In this document: positions 7,482-16,382 of the stretch, in pieces | Position numbering within the stretch: position 1 is the stretch's first letter | Layout of the letters: every line of letters starts with the position of its first letter | Origin: a virus | Virus record (IMG/VR): IMGVR_UViG_3300025671_000406 | Span: 1 to 27,554 of that record | Direction: 5' to 3' (one strand) | Length of the DNA: 27,554 nt | Made by a program: the position numbers and the translations under genes | The notes under the pieces: model-generated | Seen by the model: the letters and a program-made list of their open reading frames with translations, nothing else | Told to the model about the DNA's origin: nothing | Databases searched by the model: none

Positions 7482-10400
7482 ATGCCAAACTGGAAAAAAC
7501 TCATTGTCAGTGGTTCTGACGCCTCTCTAAATTCCTTAGAGGTAAACCAAGCCTCAGGTTCATTCTCGGGCTCGTTTCAAGGTGACGGTTCGCAATTAAC
7601 AGGTATAACTGTTGATGCAGCTACTACGGTAGAAGATTCTTTTACTTCCCAAACCTCAATATCAATCACACACAATTTTGAAACTAAAAATATAATAGTT
7701 TCTGTGTACAATAGTGATGATGAACAAATCATCCCTCAATCTGTTACAACAACAACTAATAATACGGTTGATATAGTCTTTCAATCTGCAACTTCAGGTA
7801 GAGTAGTAGTAGTAAGAGGAGGACATATTTTATCAGGTTCTGCAGCAACCGCTTCATTAGCTTTAGAATTAAGTAATTTAGCTACTGCTTCATTCGCTAT
7901 AACTGCATCACATGCTCTAAATATACCTGATACTGCATCTCATGCTTTAACAGCCGTAACATCTTCCATTGCAGACGAATTATCACAATTAGCAACAGCT
8001 TCTTTTGCAAATAATGCTACAAGTGCTTCATATGCATTATATGCAGTATCTGCCTCACATGAAATTGTATTAGAAACATCATCATCCTTTGCTGAAACAG
8101 CTTCTTTAGCTATTAACTTATCCCCAGAAGCTACAGCTTCTCAGGCAGATAATGCTACTACAGCTAGTTTTGCTATTACTGCTTCACATGCCCTAAATGT
8201 ACCTGCAACATCATCTCATGCTTTAACAGCAGTAAGTGCTAGTATTGCAGATGAATTATCACAATTAGCAACAGCTAGCTTTGCAATAACTGCTTCACAT
8301 GCTTTAAATGTACCTGATACAGCTTCCCACGCATTAACAGCGGTAACAGCCTCACACACAGCAGGCACAGCTTCAATAGCAAACAATGCAGTTACTGCAT
8401 CAAATATCAACCCTCTAACCCAAGATGTATCTATAACAGGTTCTCTATCAGTAAGTGGAAATGTCCAATTTGCAGATATATTAGGTGTTGCTAATGAAAT
8501 AGTAATGGTAGGAAGTAATAATAGCATTACTTCTTCTAATATAATTTCTTTAGATCCTACTAATAATTACCTTGGTATAAATCAACCAAACCCAGAAGTT
8601 ACACTTCATATGACGGGTGATGGTGCACAAACTGCTCAAATTAGAATGGAGCAGTATAATGATAGTTCAGATGCACCTGATATTAGAACAAGAAAAGCTA
8701 GAGGTACTTCAGCATCACCTGCAAAAAATAATGCTGGTGATTTTATATACAGACAAAATTCTGAAAGGTATAATGGTTCAACATATACCACAGTAGGTCA
8801 ATTTGCAGTAGATGCAAATAGCTCAAATGCAGATAGATTCCAACTTACTTTGGCAGTTAGTGAAGATGGTAATACAATCGATGCTGCTGCTGCACAATTT
8901 AAGATTGATGGTAATGATGGTGGTGCGATTACTTTTAACGATGCATATAAGTTTCCAACGTCAGACGGAACATTAGGTCAAACACTTATTACAAATGGTA
9001 GTGGTGTTCTTTCTTTTGGAACCGTATCAACAGCATCTCATGCTTTAACAGCTGTAACAGCTTCACATGCTCTTAACGTACCAGATACCTCATCATTTTC
9101 ATTAAATGCAGATTCTGCTTCAGTAGCTGCTCGTGCAACAACATTAAGTGCTGACGCAACAGCATCAATAGCAGATAGAGCTACAACATCATCATTTGCC
9201 GACCTTGCAGGAAATTCACGTAATGCTGATTCTTCCTCAGTTGCTGCAAGAGCTACTACTTTAAGTGCTGATGCTACAGCATCTATAGCCGATAGAGCTA
9301 CTACAGCATCTTTTGCAGACTTAGCTGGAGATGCCAGAACAGCAGATAGTGCTTCTGTTGCTGCAAGAGCTACAGAATTAAGTGCAGATGCAACTGCCTC
9401 ATTTGCCGATAGAGCAACAAGTGCTTCAATTGCAGACGATATTAAAGATGGTGCTGTAACAAATGCTAAATTAGTTAACGATAGTATAACATTAGGTACC
9501 ACAGAAGTTACTTTAGGTACAACAATTGGTACGCTTAGTGGTTTAGATGCTATTAGTGCAACTACAGGTACATTTGTATTACAAATTTACGAATCCTCTT
9601 CTACAATCATCACTTCAGGATCAAATATTTTTGGTAATGATCAGAATGATATACAACAAATTACTGGTTCATTAAAACAATCAGGAAGTTATACACTTTC
9701 AGGAAGTTTATTGCAATCAAACGGAACAATTAGTGGTTCATTTGAAGGTAATGGTTCAGGATTAACAGGAATAACAGCTGATTCAGCCGATTCATCTTCA
9801 GTAGCAGCTCGTGCTACTACTTTAAGTACTGATGCTACAGCAAGTTTTGCTTTAGTAGCTGGGACTTCAAGAAATGCAGATAGCGCTTCAGTTGCGGCCC
9901 GTGCTACTGAATTAAGTACAGACGCTACTGCCTCATTTGCTGATTTAGCAAGTAATGCAAGAACATCCGATAGTGCTTCTGTTGCTGCAAGAGCAACTGA
10001 ATTATCAGCTGATGCAACAGCATCATTCGCCGACTTAGCTTCAGACGCTAGAACAGCCGATAGTGCCTCAGTAGCATCTCGTGCTACTACTTTAAGTGCA
10101 GATGCTACAGCTTCCCACGCGTTAACAGCGGTAACAGCCTCACACACAGCAGGCACTGCTTCAATATCTAACTACGCTACAAGCGCTTCATTTGCCATAA
10201 CTGCTTCATATTTACTTGGTGGAGCTGGCAACTCAGGATCCTTTAGTGGTTCATTTCAAGGAGATGGTTCAGAATTAACAGGTATAACGGTTGATGCATC
10301 TACTTTAGTTAATGCTACTTTTACAAGTCAAACTAGCCTTACAGCATCACACGAATTAGATTCTACTAATTTAATTATTACTGTATTTAACACTGATAAT

Positions 10401-12020
10401 GAAGTTCTTATACCTGAAAATATAAGAATATTAGATAATAGCAATGTAGGGTTTGATTTTGCTACTTCAACTTCAGGTAAATATGTTTTAGCAAAAGGAG
10501 GACATATAGTTAGTGGATCCATTACTACTACTGTATCAGAACAAACTACAGTAACAGCTTCATTTGTTGACCAAACAAGTTACACAGCATCACATGCTTT
10601 TGAAAGCAAAGATGTTAATGTTATAATTTATGGTGTTAATGATGAATTATTAATTCCACAAACCATAAAAACTCTTAATAGCAGTTCAGTAGGAGTAGAT
10701 TTTGCAGAATCTACTTCAGGTAGAATTGTAATAACTAAAGGTGGACATTTTGTATCAGGATCTATAGCTTCTGCTTCTATTGCGGATGTTGCTACTTTAG
10801 CAAGAGCAGGTTCAGGATCCTTTAGTGGATCATTCCAAGGTGATGGTTCGAATTTAACAGGTGTTGCTTCACCTACAGGTTCATTTAGTGGTTCTTTTAC
10901 AGGTAGTATACTTGTCTCAGATCATATTTTACCTACTTCTAATGAAGCATACGATTTAGGGTCACCAGATAAAAAGTTTAGAGATTTATATTTAAGTGGA
11001 TCTACAATTTATTTAGATGATGTAGCCTTATCTAAAAACACAGATGGAAACTTAGAAGTTAAAGATAGTAATGGTAATTTTAAAAGTATTAGAGCTGATG
11101 AAGTTATCATAGGAAATGGAGAGAATGCTACTCGACTTAAAATAAATAATGGTAGATTAAGTGCAATTAATAAAGATGATTCAAGAGAAGAAAGCATAGA
11201 ATTAGCAATTTCATCCTCATTTTCAGAAACCTCTTCTTTATCATTGTCATCATCTTATGCTATAACAGCATCCTATGTTTTAAATGCAGATAGAGCAACA
11301 AGTGCCTCAATAGCAGATGAATTATCTCAATTAGCAACCGCTTCATTTGCTTTAACAGCATCCCATGCTTTAAATGGTGGTGGAGGTAATTCAGGATCAT
11401 TTAGTGGTTCATTTCAAGGAGATGGTAGTAGTTTAACGGGTATAGTAGCAAGCGTAGTTTCTGAAAGTATAGCTGCTGATTCGTTTACTAGTCAAACTAG
11501 TTATACTGCTTCCCATAATTTTGGTACAAAAGAAGTAGTTGTTCAAGTTTATGACAATAATGATAATGTAATTGTTCCTTCAAATATAAGAGCAATAACA
11601 GATAATGCTGTAGGATTAGATTTTGCATCCTCAAGAACAGGAAAAGTAATAATATCTAAAGGAGGTCATATTGTAACAGGTAGTGTTATAGCAACAGCTT
11701 CTGTAGCAGAAGGTCTTTCACCAAGTGCACAAAGACAATCTGTTGTACTTGCTACATCTGATTTTACAGGATCTTTTTATTCTTTGCATATAATATCATC
11801 TAGTTTATCTATGTCAGCACCCCCAACTCCTCAACCCGGAGATTGGTTTAAAATATCACAACGTGTTCCTAGTGGATCTAATTTTACTTCCTCACTGTTA
11901 TTTGGAAATGGGTCACAAATTATGTCATCTTCAACTGAACTAGAATTAGATGTTGAAGATCAAGGTATTGAATTTATTTATGCAGATGCAACACAAGGAT
12001 GGGTAATAATAGGAAACTAA
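7482..12020 (+). CDS. Long tail fibre protein, 1512 residues
   Basis: The largest gene of the window and the likely main fibre subunit. The N-terminus 'MPNWKKLIVSGSDASLNSLE' resembles that of the 400-residue fibre. The body alternates three module types: (1) 'GSFSGSFQGDGSxLTGI' hinges; (2) Ala/Ser/Thr repeats such as 'TASHALNVPDTASHALTAV' and 'ADSASVAARATTLSADATAS'; (3) four copies (about residues 49-118, 939-1010, 1026-1095, 1333-1400) of a beta module with the pattern 'SQTSYTASHNF...VxVYDNNDNVIVPSNI...KGGHIVTGS'. Near 1135-1200 lies 'TSNEAYDLGSPDKKFRDLYL', a common fibre-shaft motif. The C-terminus has 'PPTPQPGDWFKISQRVPSGS' and ends 'FIYADATQGWVIIGN', a beta-rich tip found at the ends of marine phage fibres. 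No catalytic residues are evident. It is probably a homotrimer in the virion. Confidence 0.85.
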   Translation: MPNWKKLIVSGSDASLNSLEVNQASGSFSGSFQGDGSQLTGITVDAATTVEDSFTSQTSISITHNFETKNIIVSVYNSDDEQIIPQSVTTTTNNTVDIVFQSATSGRVVVVRGGHILSGSAATASLALELSNLATASFAITASHALNIPDTASHALTAVTSSIADELSQLATASFANNATSASYALYAVSASHEIVLETSSSFAETASLAINLSPEATASQADNATTASFAITASHALNVPATSSHALTAVSASIADELSQLATASFAITASHALNVPDTASHALTAVTASHTAGTASIANNAVTASNINPLTQDVSITGSLSVSGNVQFADILGVANEIVMVGSNNSITSSNIISLDPTNNYLGINQPNPEVTLHMTGDGAQTAQIRMEQYNDSSDAPDIRTRKARGTSASPAKNNAGDFIYRQNSERYNGSTYTTVGQFAVDANSSNADRFQLTLAVSEDGNTIDAAAAQFKIDGNDGGAITFNDAYKFPTSDGTLGQTLITNGSGVLSFGTVSTASHALTAVTASHALNVPDTSSFSLNADSASVAARATTLSADATASIADRATTSSFADLAGNSRNADSSSVAARATTLSADATASIADRATTASFADLAGDARTADSASVAARATELSADATASFADRATSASIADDIKDGAVTNAKLVNDSITLGTTEVTLGTTIGTLSGLDAISATTGTFVLQIYESSSTIITSGSNIFGNDQNDIQQITGSLKQSGSYTLSGSLLQSNGTISGSFEGNGSGLTGITADSADSSSVAARATTLSTDATASFALVAGTSRNADSASVAARATELSTDATASFADLASNARTSDSASVAARATELSADATASFADLASDARTADSASVASRATTLSADATASHALTAVTASHTAGTASISNYATSASFAITASYLLGGAGNSGSFSGSFQGDGSELTGITVDASTLVNATFTSQTSLTASHELDSTNLIITVFNTDNEVLIPENIRILDNSNVGFDFATSTSGKYVLAKGGHIVSGSITTTVSEQTTVTASFVDQTSYTASHAFESKDVNVIIYGVNDELLIPQTIKTLNSSSVGVDFAESTSGRIVITKGGHFVSGSIASASIADVATLARAGSGSFSGSFQGDGSNLTGVASPTGSFSGSFTGSILVSDHILPTSNEAYDLGSPDKKFRDLYLSGSTIYLDDVALSKNTDGNLEVKDSNGNFKSIRADEVIIGNGENATRLKINNGRLSAINKDDSREESIELAISSSFSETSSLSLSSSYAITASYVLNADRATSASIADELSQLATASFALTASHALNGGGGNSGSFSGSFQGDGSSLTGIVASVVSESIAADSFTSQTSYTASHNFGTKEVVVQVYDNNDNVIVPSNIRAITDNAVGLDFASSRTGKVIISKGGHIVTGSVIATASVAEGLSPSAQRQSVVLATSDFTGSFYSLHIISSSLSMSAPPTPQPGDWFKISQRVPSGSNFTSSLLFGNGSQIMSSSTELELDVEDQGIEFIYADATQGWVIIGN
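9100..9440 (+). repeat. Ala/Ser/Thr-rich fibre repeat array
   Basis: Three tandem copies of a roughly 30-residue unit, each running from 'ADSASVAARATTLSADATAS' (or 'ADSSSVAARATTLSADATAS') to the next 'AD'. Copies differ mainly at synonymous positions. Confidence 0.75.
9775..10160 (+). repeat. Ala/Ser/Thr-rich fibre repeat array
   Basis: Four tandem copies of the same unit as at 9100-9440, leading into 'TASHALTAVTASHTAGTASI', which also occurs near 8320-8380. Confidence 0.75.
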
Positions 12021-12021
12021 C

Positions 12022-12633
12022 ATGGCTAGAAGAAGAATATCTCGTTTTACTAGGGGGGCTAGTGCCGAATCTACAGTTAGTGGTGGAGGAGCTAGCAGTG
12101 CAGCCGGCATTGTTGATTATATAGCAGGACATTGTGATGGTAGAACAGTTACTAGTTCTACAGGAACTACTTACACTTTAGGAACAGCATCGGTTTTAGC
12201 CCTTACATCTTCTCATCAAGTTTTACCCGGAAGCTCTATAGCATATACACCCCCTTCAGGGGCTACTTCTGTTTTGTATAGATTTTTTTTCAATAATACC
12301 TATATTGATTATGATATGATATCTAATTTTGCAGTTCAACTTGATGGTACTCAAATAAACGTTGCTAGATGGACATCTAGAGATAGAGGATATTCTTCAT
12401 ATAACAGACCATTTCAATTTAAATGTTTAGAAGCACATATTCAAATAGGGGATACTAATGATGTAGCTAATGCAAAAGTTAATGGATGGAGTTCTTCTAA
12501 AACAATAAGATGTACTGGAAGAGAACATAGTTCATCTTATGAAAGTCAAGTTAACTATATGCATTATTGGGATGGAACTGGAGATACTGGTGTTCAATAC
12601 CCTCAACTTTTTATAATTGCTTATAAAAATTAA
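12022..12633 (+). CDS. Fibre-tip-like protein, CDGRT paralogue 1
   Basis: A 203-residue protein, first of three tandem paralogues. The N-terminus is basic (MARRRISRFTRGASAESTV). It is followed by 'YIAGHCDGRTV', then 'GSSIAYTPPSGATSVLYRFF', 'FAVQLDGTQINVARW', 'RGYSSYNRPFQFK', 'GDTNDVANAKVNGWSSSKTI' and 'MHYWDGTGDT'. The pattern of beta strands with conserved Tyr, Trp and Arg resembles a family common at the end of marine phage fibre operons, which I take to be receptor-binding tips or decoration knobs. It begins one base after the long fibre stop, so it is almost certainly co-translated with it. Two cysteines beyond that in CDGRT are present. No enzymatic motif is visible. The structural role is inferred from position and composition. 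Confidence 0.65.
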   Translation: MARRRISRFTRGASAESTVSGGGASSAAGIVDYIAGHCDGRTVTSSTGTTYTLGTASVLALTSSHQVLPGSSIAYTPPSGATSVLYRFFFNNTYIDYDMISNFAVQLDGTQINVARWTSRDRGYSSYNRPFQFKCLEAHIQIGDTNDVANAKVNGWSSSKTIRCTGREHSSSYESQVNYMHYWDGTGDTGVQYPQLFIIAYKN

Positions 12634-12635
12634 AT

Positions 12636-13259
12636 ATGGCAAGAAGAAAATTATCCACATTCATCCCAGGTGCCAGTGCACAAACCTTTAGAGGAGAATC
12701 TTCTGGTCATGTTTTAGAAATGATTTCTGGGGTTTGTGATGGTAGAACAGTACCAGGTGTAAATGGACCCTATACATTAGGAGATGCTACATACCAGACT
12801 AGCTCAACTACAGTTCAAATAATGAATGGATCTAGTATAAATTATCTCCCCCCAGCAGGAACCAAAACTGTAATTTATAAATTATGGTTTTCTTGGATGT
12901 ATGTAAGTTCTTCTTATATTTGTTTGCCCCATTTTGGTGTACAAATTGATGGAACTTTAATGACTAATTCTAGATGGTCTACTTATCATTATAGATATTC
13001 TACCTATGCTCGACCTTTACAACAAGATAGAATAGTAGGAGTAATTAGAGTAACAGGGACAGATAACAAAGCAGATGGTCAACTTGCTTCTTGGGATAGT
13101 GCTAAAACTATTAGAGTACAATTTGATTCATATGATAGTGGCCAACATAGAGTTGAATTACACGAACTTGTTTGGTGGAATGGAACATCATCCGGTATTT
13201 ACCAAACAGCAGGCCAAGAAAAGCATCCTTGGCTAGAAATAACCGCTTTATCAACATAA
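12636..13259 (+). CDS. Fibre-tip-like protein, CDGRT paralogue 2
   Basis: A 207-residue paralogue of its neighbours, starting two bases after the preceding stop. It shares 'MARRKLSTFIPGASAQ', 'EMISGVCDGRTV', 'GSSINYLPPAGTKTVIYKLW', 'FGVQIDGTLM', 'YRYSTYARPLQQ' and 'WDSAKTIRVQF', and ends in a beta-rich tail 'KHPWLEITALST'. The central strands are well conserved, whereas the loop after 'KLW' and the C-terminal third diverge. That is what receptor-binding variants would show. It is a likely virion tip or decoration protein, alternative or additional to paralogues 1 and 3. Confidence 0.65.
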   Translation: MARRKLSTFIPGASAQTFRGESSGHVLEMISGVCDGRTVPGVNGPYTLGDATYQTSSTTVQIMNGSSINYLPPAGTKTVIYKLWFSWMYVSSSYICLPHFGVQIDGTLMTNSRWSTYHYRYSTYARPLQQDRIVGVIRVTGTDNKADGQLASWDSAKTIRVQFDSYDSGQHRVELHELVWWNGTSSGIYQTAGQEKHPWLEITALST

Positions 13260-13262
13260 ATT

Positions 13263-13895
13263 ATGGCAAGAAAACGAATGTCAAGACTGGTACCTGGAGC
13301 AAGCGCCGCAACAACAGCTGCTTCGGGAACTTCTAGTAATGTACTTGAACATATAGCTGGGTTTTGTGATGGTAGAACCATAACAGCTGCTAACAATTCT
13401 ACAACATACACCTTACAAAACGTTACTGGAGCTAGTAGTATGACAACTTCTCATGCTGCTTTAAATGGAAGTAGTATTACATATTTACCACCTGCAGGTA
13501 CAAAAACCGTAATTTATTCTTGGAATTTTAATACTGTTTATGATAATAATTATAATATTTTATATCATTTGAAAGTACAATTAGGAGATGGAGCAGGTAG
13601 TGAATCTTTTTCCGATATTACTATTTCAAGATATTCAAGATTTGAATACGGTTATTCTACCTACACAAGACCTATAATTGAAAATATTATAAATGCTATA
13701 ATAGTTATAGGAGATACAAATGATATAGCAAATGCTAAAGTATCTTCATGGAGTATACCTCGAACAATAAGAGTTACTGGAAGAGAATATAGTTCATCTT
13801 ATAATACAAAATATAATGATATAGATTATTGGAATAGTGCCGGAAGTAGTGATCCACGTGTTCCATATTTAGAAGTAATTGCTTTAAACACATAA
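13263..13895 (+). CDS. Fibre-tip-like protein, CDGRT paralogue 3
   Basis: A 210-residue third paralogue, three bases after the preceding stop. It shares 'MARKRMSRLVPGASAAT', 'EHIAGFCDGRTI', 'GSSITYLPPAGTKTVIYSW', 'YGYSTYTRPIIE', 'IGDTNDIANAKVSSWSIPRT' and 'VPYLEVIALNT'. It has a small insertion (GDGAGSESFSD) after 'LKVQL' relative to paralogues 1 and 2. The region 'GDTNDxANAKV' is closer to paralogue 1, while 'PPAGTKTVIY' is closer to paralogue 2, which suggests past recombination among the three. Inferred role: fibre tip or adhesin. Confidence 0.65.
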   Translation: MARKRMSRLVPGASAATTAASGTSSNVLEHIAGFCDGRTITAANNSTTYTLQNVTGASSMTTSHAALNGSSITYLPPAGTKTVIYSWNFNTVYDNNYNILYHLKVQLGDGAGSESFSDITISRYSRFEYGYSTYTRPIIENIINAIIVIGDTNDIANAKVSSWSIPRTIRVTGREYSSSYNTKYNDIDYWNSAGSSDPRVPYLEVIALNT

Positions 13896-13898
13896 AAA

Positions 13899-14222
13899 AT
13901 GTCTTATACAAAAACATACAACATTACAGGATTAAGAAAAACTGGATCATTAGACGGATTATCTGATGTAGTAACCAGAGTATTTTTTAGCATTACAGGA
14001 TCACAAGATGGTGGACCTACTGGTTCAGTAGGAGATTTAGAATTATGGTTTGGAGCTCCTGCTTCAGGTAGCTTTATAGATTTCGATAATCTTACTGAAT
14101 CTGATGTGATAAATTGGATTACAACTGAACATCCAGATGATTTATTTGATCCACAAATTAGAGATGCTATAGTAAACGAAACACAACCTTTAATTTCGGG
14201 TTCTAGTTTACCTTGGGAATAA
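13899..14222 (+). CDS. Small conserved virion-associated protein
   Basis: A 107-residue acidic protein starting three bases after the third tip paralogue. It reads 'MSYTKTYNITGLRKTGSLDG', then 'DVVTRVFFSITGSQDG', 'GDLELWFGAP', 'ESDVINWITTEHPDDL', and ends 'SSLPWE'. The pattern (a V-x-x-V-F strand, a gap, then V-x-x-W-I helix and a terminal aromatic-acidic motif) resembles small proteins of unknown function that accompany marine myophage fibre operons. No catalytic motif is visible. It may be a fibre-assembly chaperone or minor virion protein; this is inferred from position only. Confidence 0.55.
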   Translation: MSYTKTYNITGLRKTGSLDGLSDVVTRVFFSITGSQDGGPTGSVGDLELWFGAPASGSFIDFDNLTESDVINWITTEHPDDLFDPQIRDAIVNETQPLISGSSLPWE

Positions 14223-14234
14223 AAAATATTTAAC

Positions 14235-15302
14235 GTGATACACGAAGATATCCAACTTACCGGCTCATTCCAAGCAAGTGGTTCATTTAACGCCCCACTA
14301 CATGCTGGTACTGGATCTGCACTTGAAGAAACCGGTAGTATATTTAATGATACTACTGATAATTTTTTAAAAGTATATGATGGAAATAAGTGGTTAATTA
14401 TAGGAGAAAATACAGCTAGTATTCCAATTCCTCCTATACCATCTGCTAGTATTGAATACTTAGCTGTAGCAGGTGGTGGTGGAGGTGGTGGAAGATATTA
14501 TGGAGGCGGAGGAGGAGCTGGTGGAATGTTAACAGGATCCTTATCAGATATCGAATCTGGTTCAATAATTTTACTTACAATAGGTGGAGGTGGAAGTGGT
14601 GGACCTAACAACTATAATGGAGCTGCTAGTGGAGGAAATGGTGTTAATTCATCAATAGCTTCTTCTGCAGGTACCTCATTTTCTACAATTACTACTATTG
14701 GAGGTGGAGGAGGAGAAGGAGGATCTACTTCAGCACCAGGAAATGGAGGTTCTGGAGGAGGATCTAATGACTGGAGTACTGGAAGAGATGGAGGATCTGG
14801 TACTACAGGACAAGGAAATGATGGTGGTTCTAATATTACAACAGGTACCTATGCTGGAGGTTCAGGTGGGGGAGGAAAAACTGAAGTTGGATATGATAGA
14901 AATAATAACATTAATTTAGCTAGTAAAGGTGGAGATGGAGAACAGAGTTCTATTACTGGCACTTCAACATATTATGCTGGTGGGGGTGGAGGTTCAATGA
15001 ATGCTAATGTTCAATATTATGTGTCCTTTGGGGGCCAAGGAGGTGGTGGTAGAGGAGCAGCCGATTATTTAGGTACTGCTGTTCAAGCAACTGCAGGTAC
15101 GGCTAACACTGGTGGGGGTGGAGGTGGTGGATGTTGGAGTAATACAACAACAGGTGCAGCTGGAGGATCAGGAATAGTTATATTAGCATACGATCCAACT
15201 AAAATATCAGCTACCGGAGGAACCATAACAACAAGAGGAGATGGATTTAAAGTCCATACTTTTACCACTTCTGGCACATGCTCAATCTCAGATCCTGTAT
15301 AA
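14235..15302 (+). CDS. Polyglycine-rich adhesin-like protein 1 (GTG start)
   Basis: A 355-residue protein, first of three tandem paralogues. GTG is used as the start: its aligned paralogue at 16383 begins ATG followed by the same 'IHEDIQL' codons, and no in-frame ATG lies nearby upstream. The layout is an N-terminal 'EDIQLTGSFQASGSFNAPLH', a short beta region with 'VYDGNKWLIIGEN', then 'ASIEYLAVAGGGGGGG' leading into long glycine clusters (about residues 80-320). The C-terminus is 'ILAYDPTKISATGGTITTRG' followed by 'FKVHTFTTSGT'. Glycine clusters of this kind form polyglycine type II helix sandwiches in T-even gp38-type adhesins. The protein is therefore a good candidate for a receptor-binding tip. 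The variable glycine-loop composition between paralogues supports this. Confidence 0.7.
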   Translation: MIHEDIQLTGSFQASGSFNAPLHAGTGSALEETGSIFNDTTDNFLKVYDGNKWLIIGENTASIPIPPIPSASIEYLAVAGGGGGGGRYYGGGGGAGGMLTGSLSDIESGSIILLTIGGGGSGGPNNYNGAASGGNGVNSSIASSAGTSFSTITTIGGGGGEGGSTSAPGNGGSGGGSNDWSTGRDGGSGTTGQGNDGGSNITTGTYAGGSGGGGKTEVGYDRNNNINLASKGGDGEQSSITGTSTYYAGGGGGSMNANVQYYVSFGGQGGGGRGAADYLGTAVQATAGTANTGGGGGGGCWSNTTTGAAGGSGIVILAYDPTKISATGGTITTRGDGFKVHTFTTSGTCSISDPV

Positions 15303-15305
15303 AAT

Positions 15306-16379
15306 ATGAAATTTGAAGATATACAACTTAGTGGCTCATTAGATATCTCAGGATCAATGGTTTTACCTTTACATGCTGAAGATAGTAATATTTCAAACCC
15401 TATTATAGGTGATTTATATTTTAATACTGTATCTCAATCCGTAAAAGTATATAATGGTACTGCAGGGGGTTGGCAAGTTTTAGCTGACCAAACAGGAGGT
15501 GGAGATTTAATATTTGCAGATATAGAATATTTAGTCGTAGCTGGGGGCGGTGGCGGGTCTTCTGGTATTGGTAATGGTAACGGTACCGGAGGTGGTGGTG
15601 CAGGAGGAATGTTAAGTTCTTCTTTAGCAGATATAGAATCAGGTAGTAAATTTACTGTTACTGTTGGAGCAGGAGGTAATGGAGGTACTCCATCTACTTA
15701 TGCTGGTAGATCTTCAGCTCAAAGAGGAACTGATGGAGGAGATTCTTCATTAGCTTCAGCAGCAGGTACATCTTTTACCACAGTTACAGCAGTAGGAGGT
15801 GGTTCAGGTGGAAGATACTATGGTGATAATACAGGTAATGATGGTGGATCTGGAGGTGGTGGAGCATCTTATAGCGGTGCAGGAGGATCAGGAACTACAG
15901 GTCAAGGTAATGACGGAGGAGTAGCAACACCGTCCGGTGATAGTACTTACCGTGGTGGAGGCGGTGGTGGTAAATCAGAAGCAGGGGCTACTGGAGCTGC
16001 TTCAGGTAATGGAGGAGCAGGTACGGCATCTAAAATAACAGGTACTGCAGTAAACTATGCCGGAGGTGGCGGTGGTGGAACATATACAGCAGCAGGAGGA
16101 TCAGGAGGAACCGGTGGAGGAGGAGCAGGATCAAATGGTGGAAATACAGCAGGTTCAGGAACAACTAATACCGGTGGTGGTGGAGGAGGTGGAGGATGGC
16201 CTGGAAGTTCTTCTTCTACCGGTGGACAAGGAGGAGCAGGAGGCTCTGGAGTAGCAATCTTAGCATACGATCCCACTAAAATATCAGCCACCGGAGGAAC
16301 AATAACAACAAGAGGAGATGGATTCAAAGTACATACTTTTACATCTTCAGGAACATTTACAGTTTCAGATCCAGTTTAG
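15306..16379 (+). CDS. Polyglycine-rich adhesin-like protein 2
   Basis: A 357-residue second paralogue, starting three bases after the first. N-terminus 'MKFEDIQLSGSLDISGSMVL', then 'VYNGTAGGWQVLADQ', 'DIEYLVVAGGGGGSSG', many glycine clusters alternating with Ser, Thr and Ala loops, and the same C-terminal 'DPTKISATGGTITTRGDGFK' module with 'VHTFTSSGTF'. The N- and C-terminal modules are conserved among the three copies while the glycine-rich middle varies in loop length and sequence. That is expected if the middle forms the receptor-contacting polyglycine sandwich. Probable fibre-tip adhesin; no enzymatic motif. Confidence 0.7.
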   Translation: MKFEDIQLSGSLDISGSMVLPLHAEDSNISNPIIGDLYFNTVSQSVKVYNGTAGGWQVLADQTGGGDLIFADIEYLVVAGGGGGSSGIGNGNGTGGGGAGGMLSSSLADIESGSKFTVTVGAGGNGGTPSTYAGRSSAQRGTDGGDSSLASAAGTSFTTVTAVGGGSGGRYYGDNTGNDGGSGGGGASYSGAGGSGTTGQGNDGGVATPSGDSTYRGGGGGGKSEAGATGAASGNGGAGTASKITGTAVNYAGGGGGGTYTAAGGSGGTGGGGAGSNGGNTAGSGTTNTGGGGGGGGWPGSSSSTGGQGGAGGSGVAILAYDPTKISATGGTITTRGDGFKVHTFTSSGTFTVSDPV

Positions 16380-16382
16380 AAT

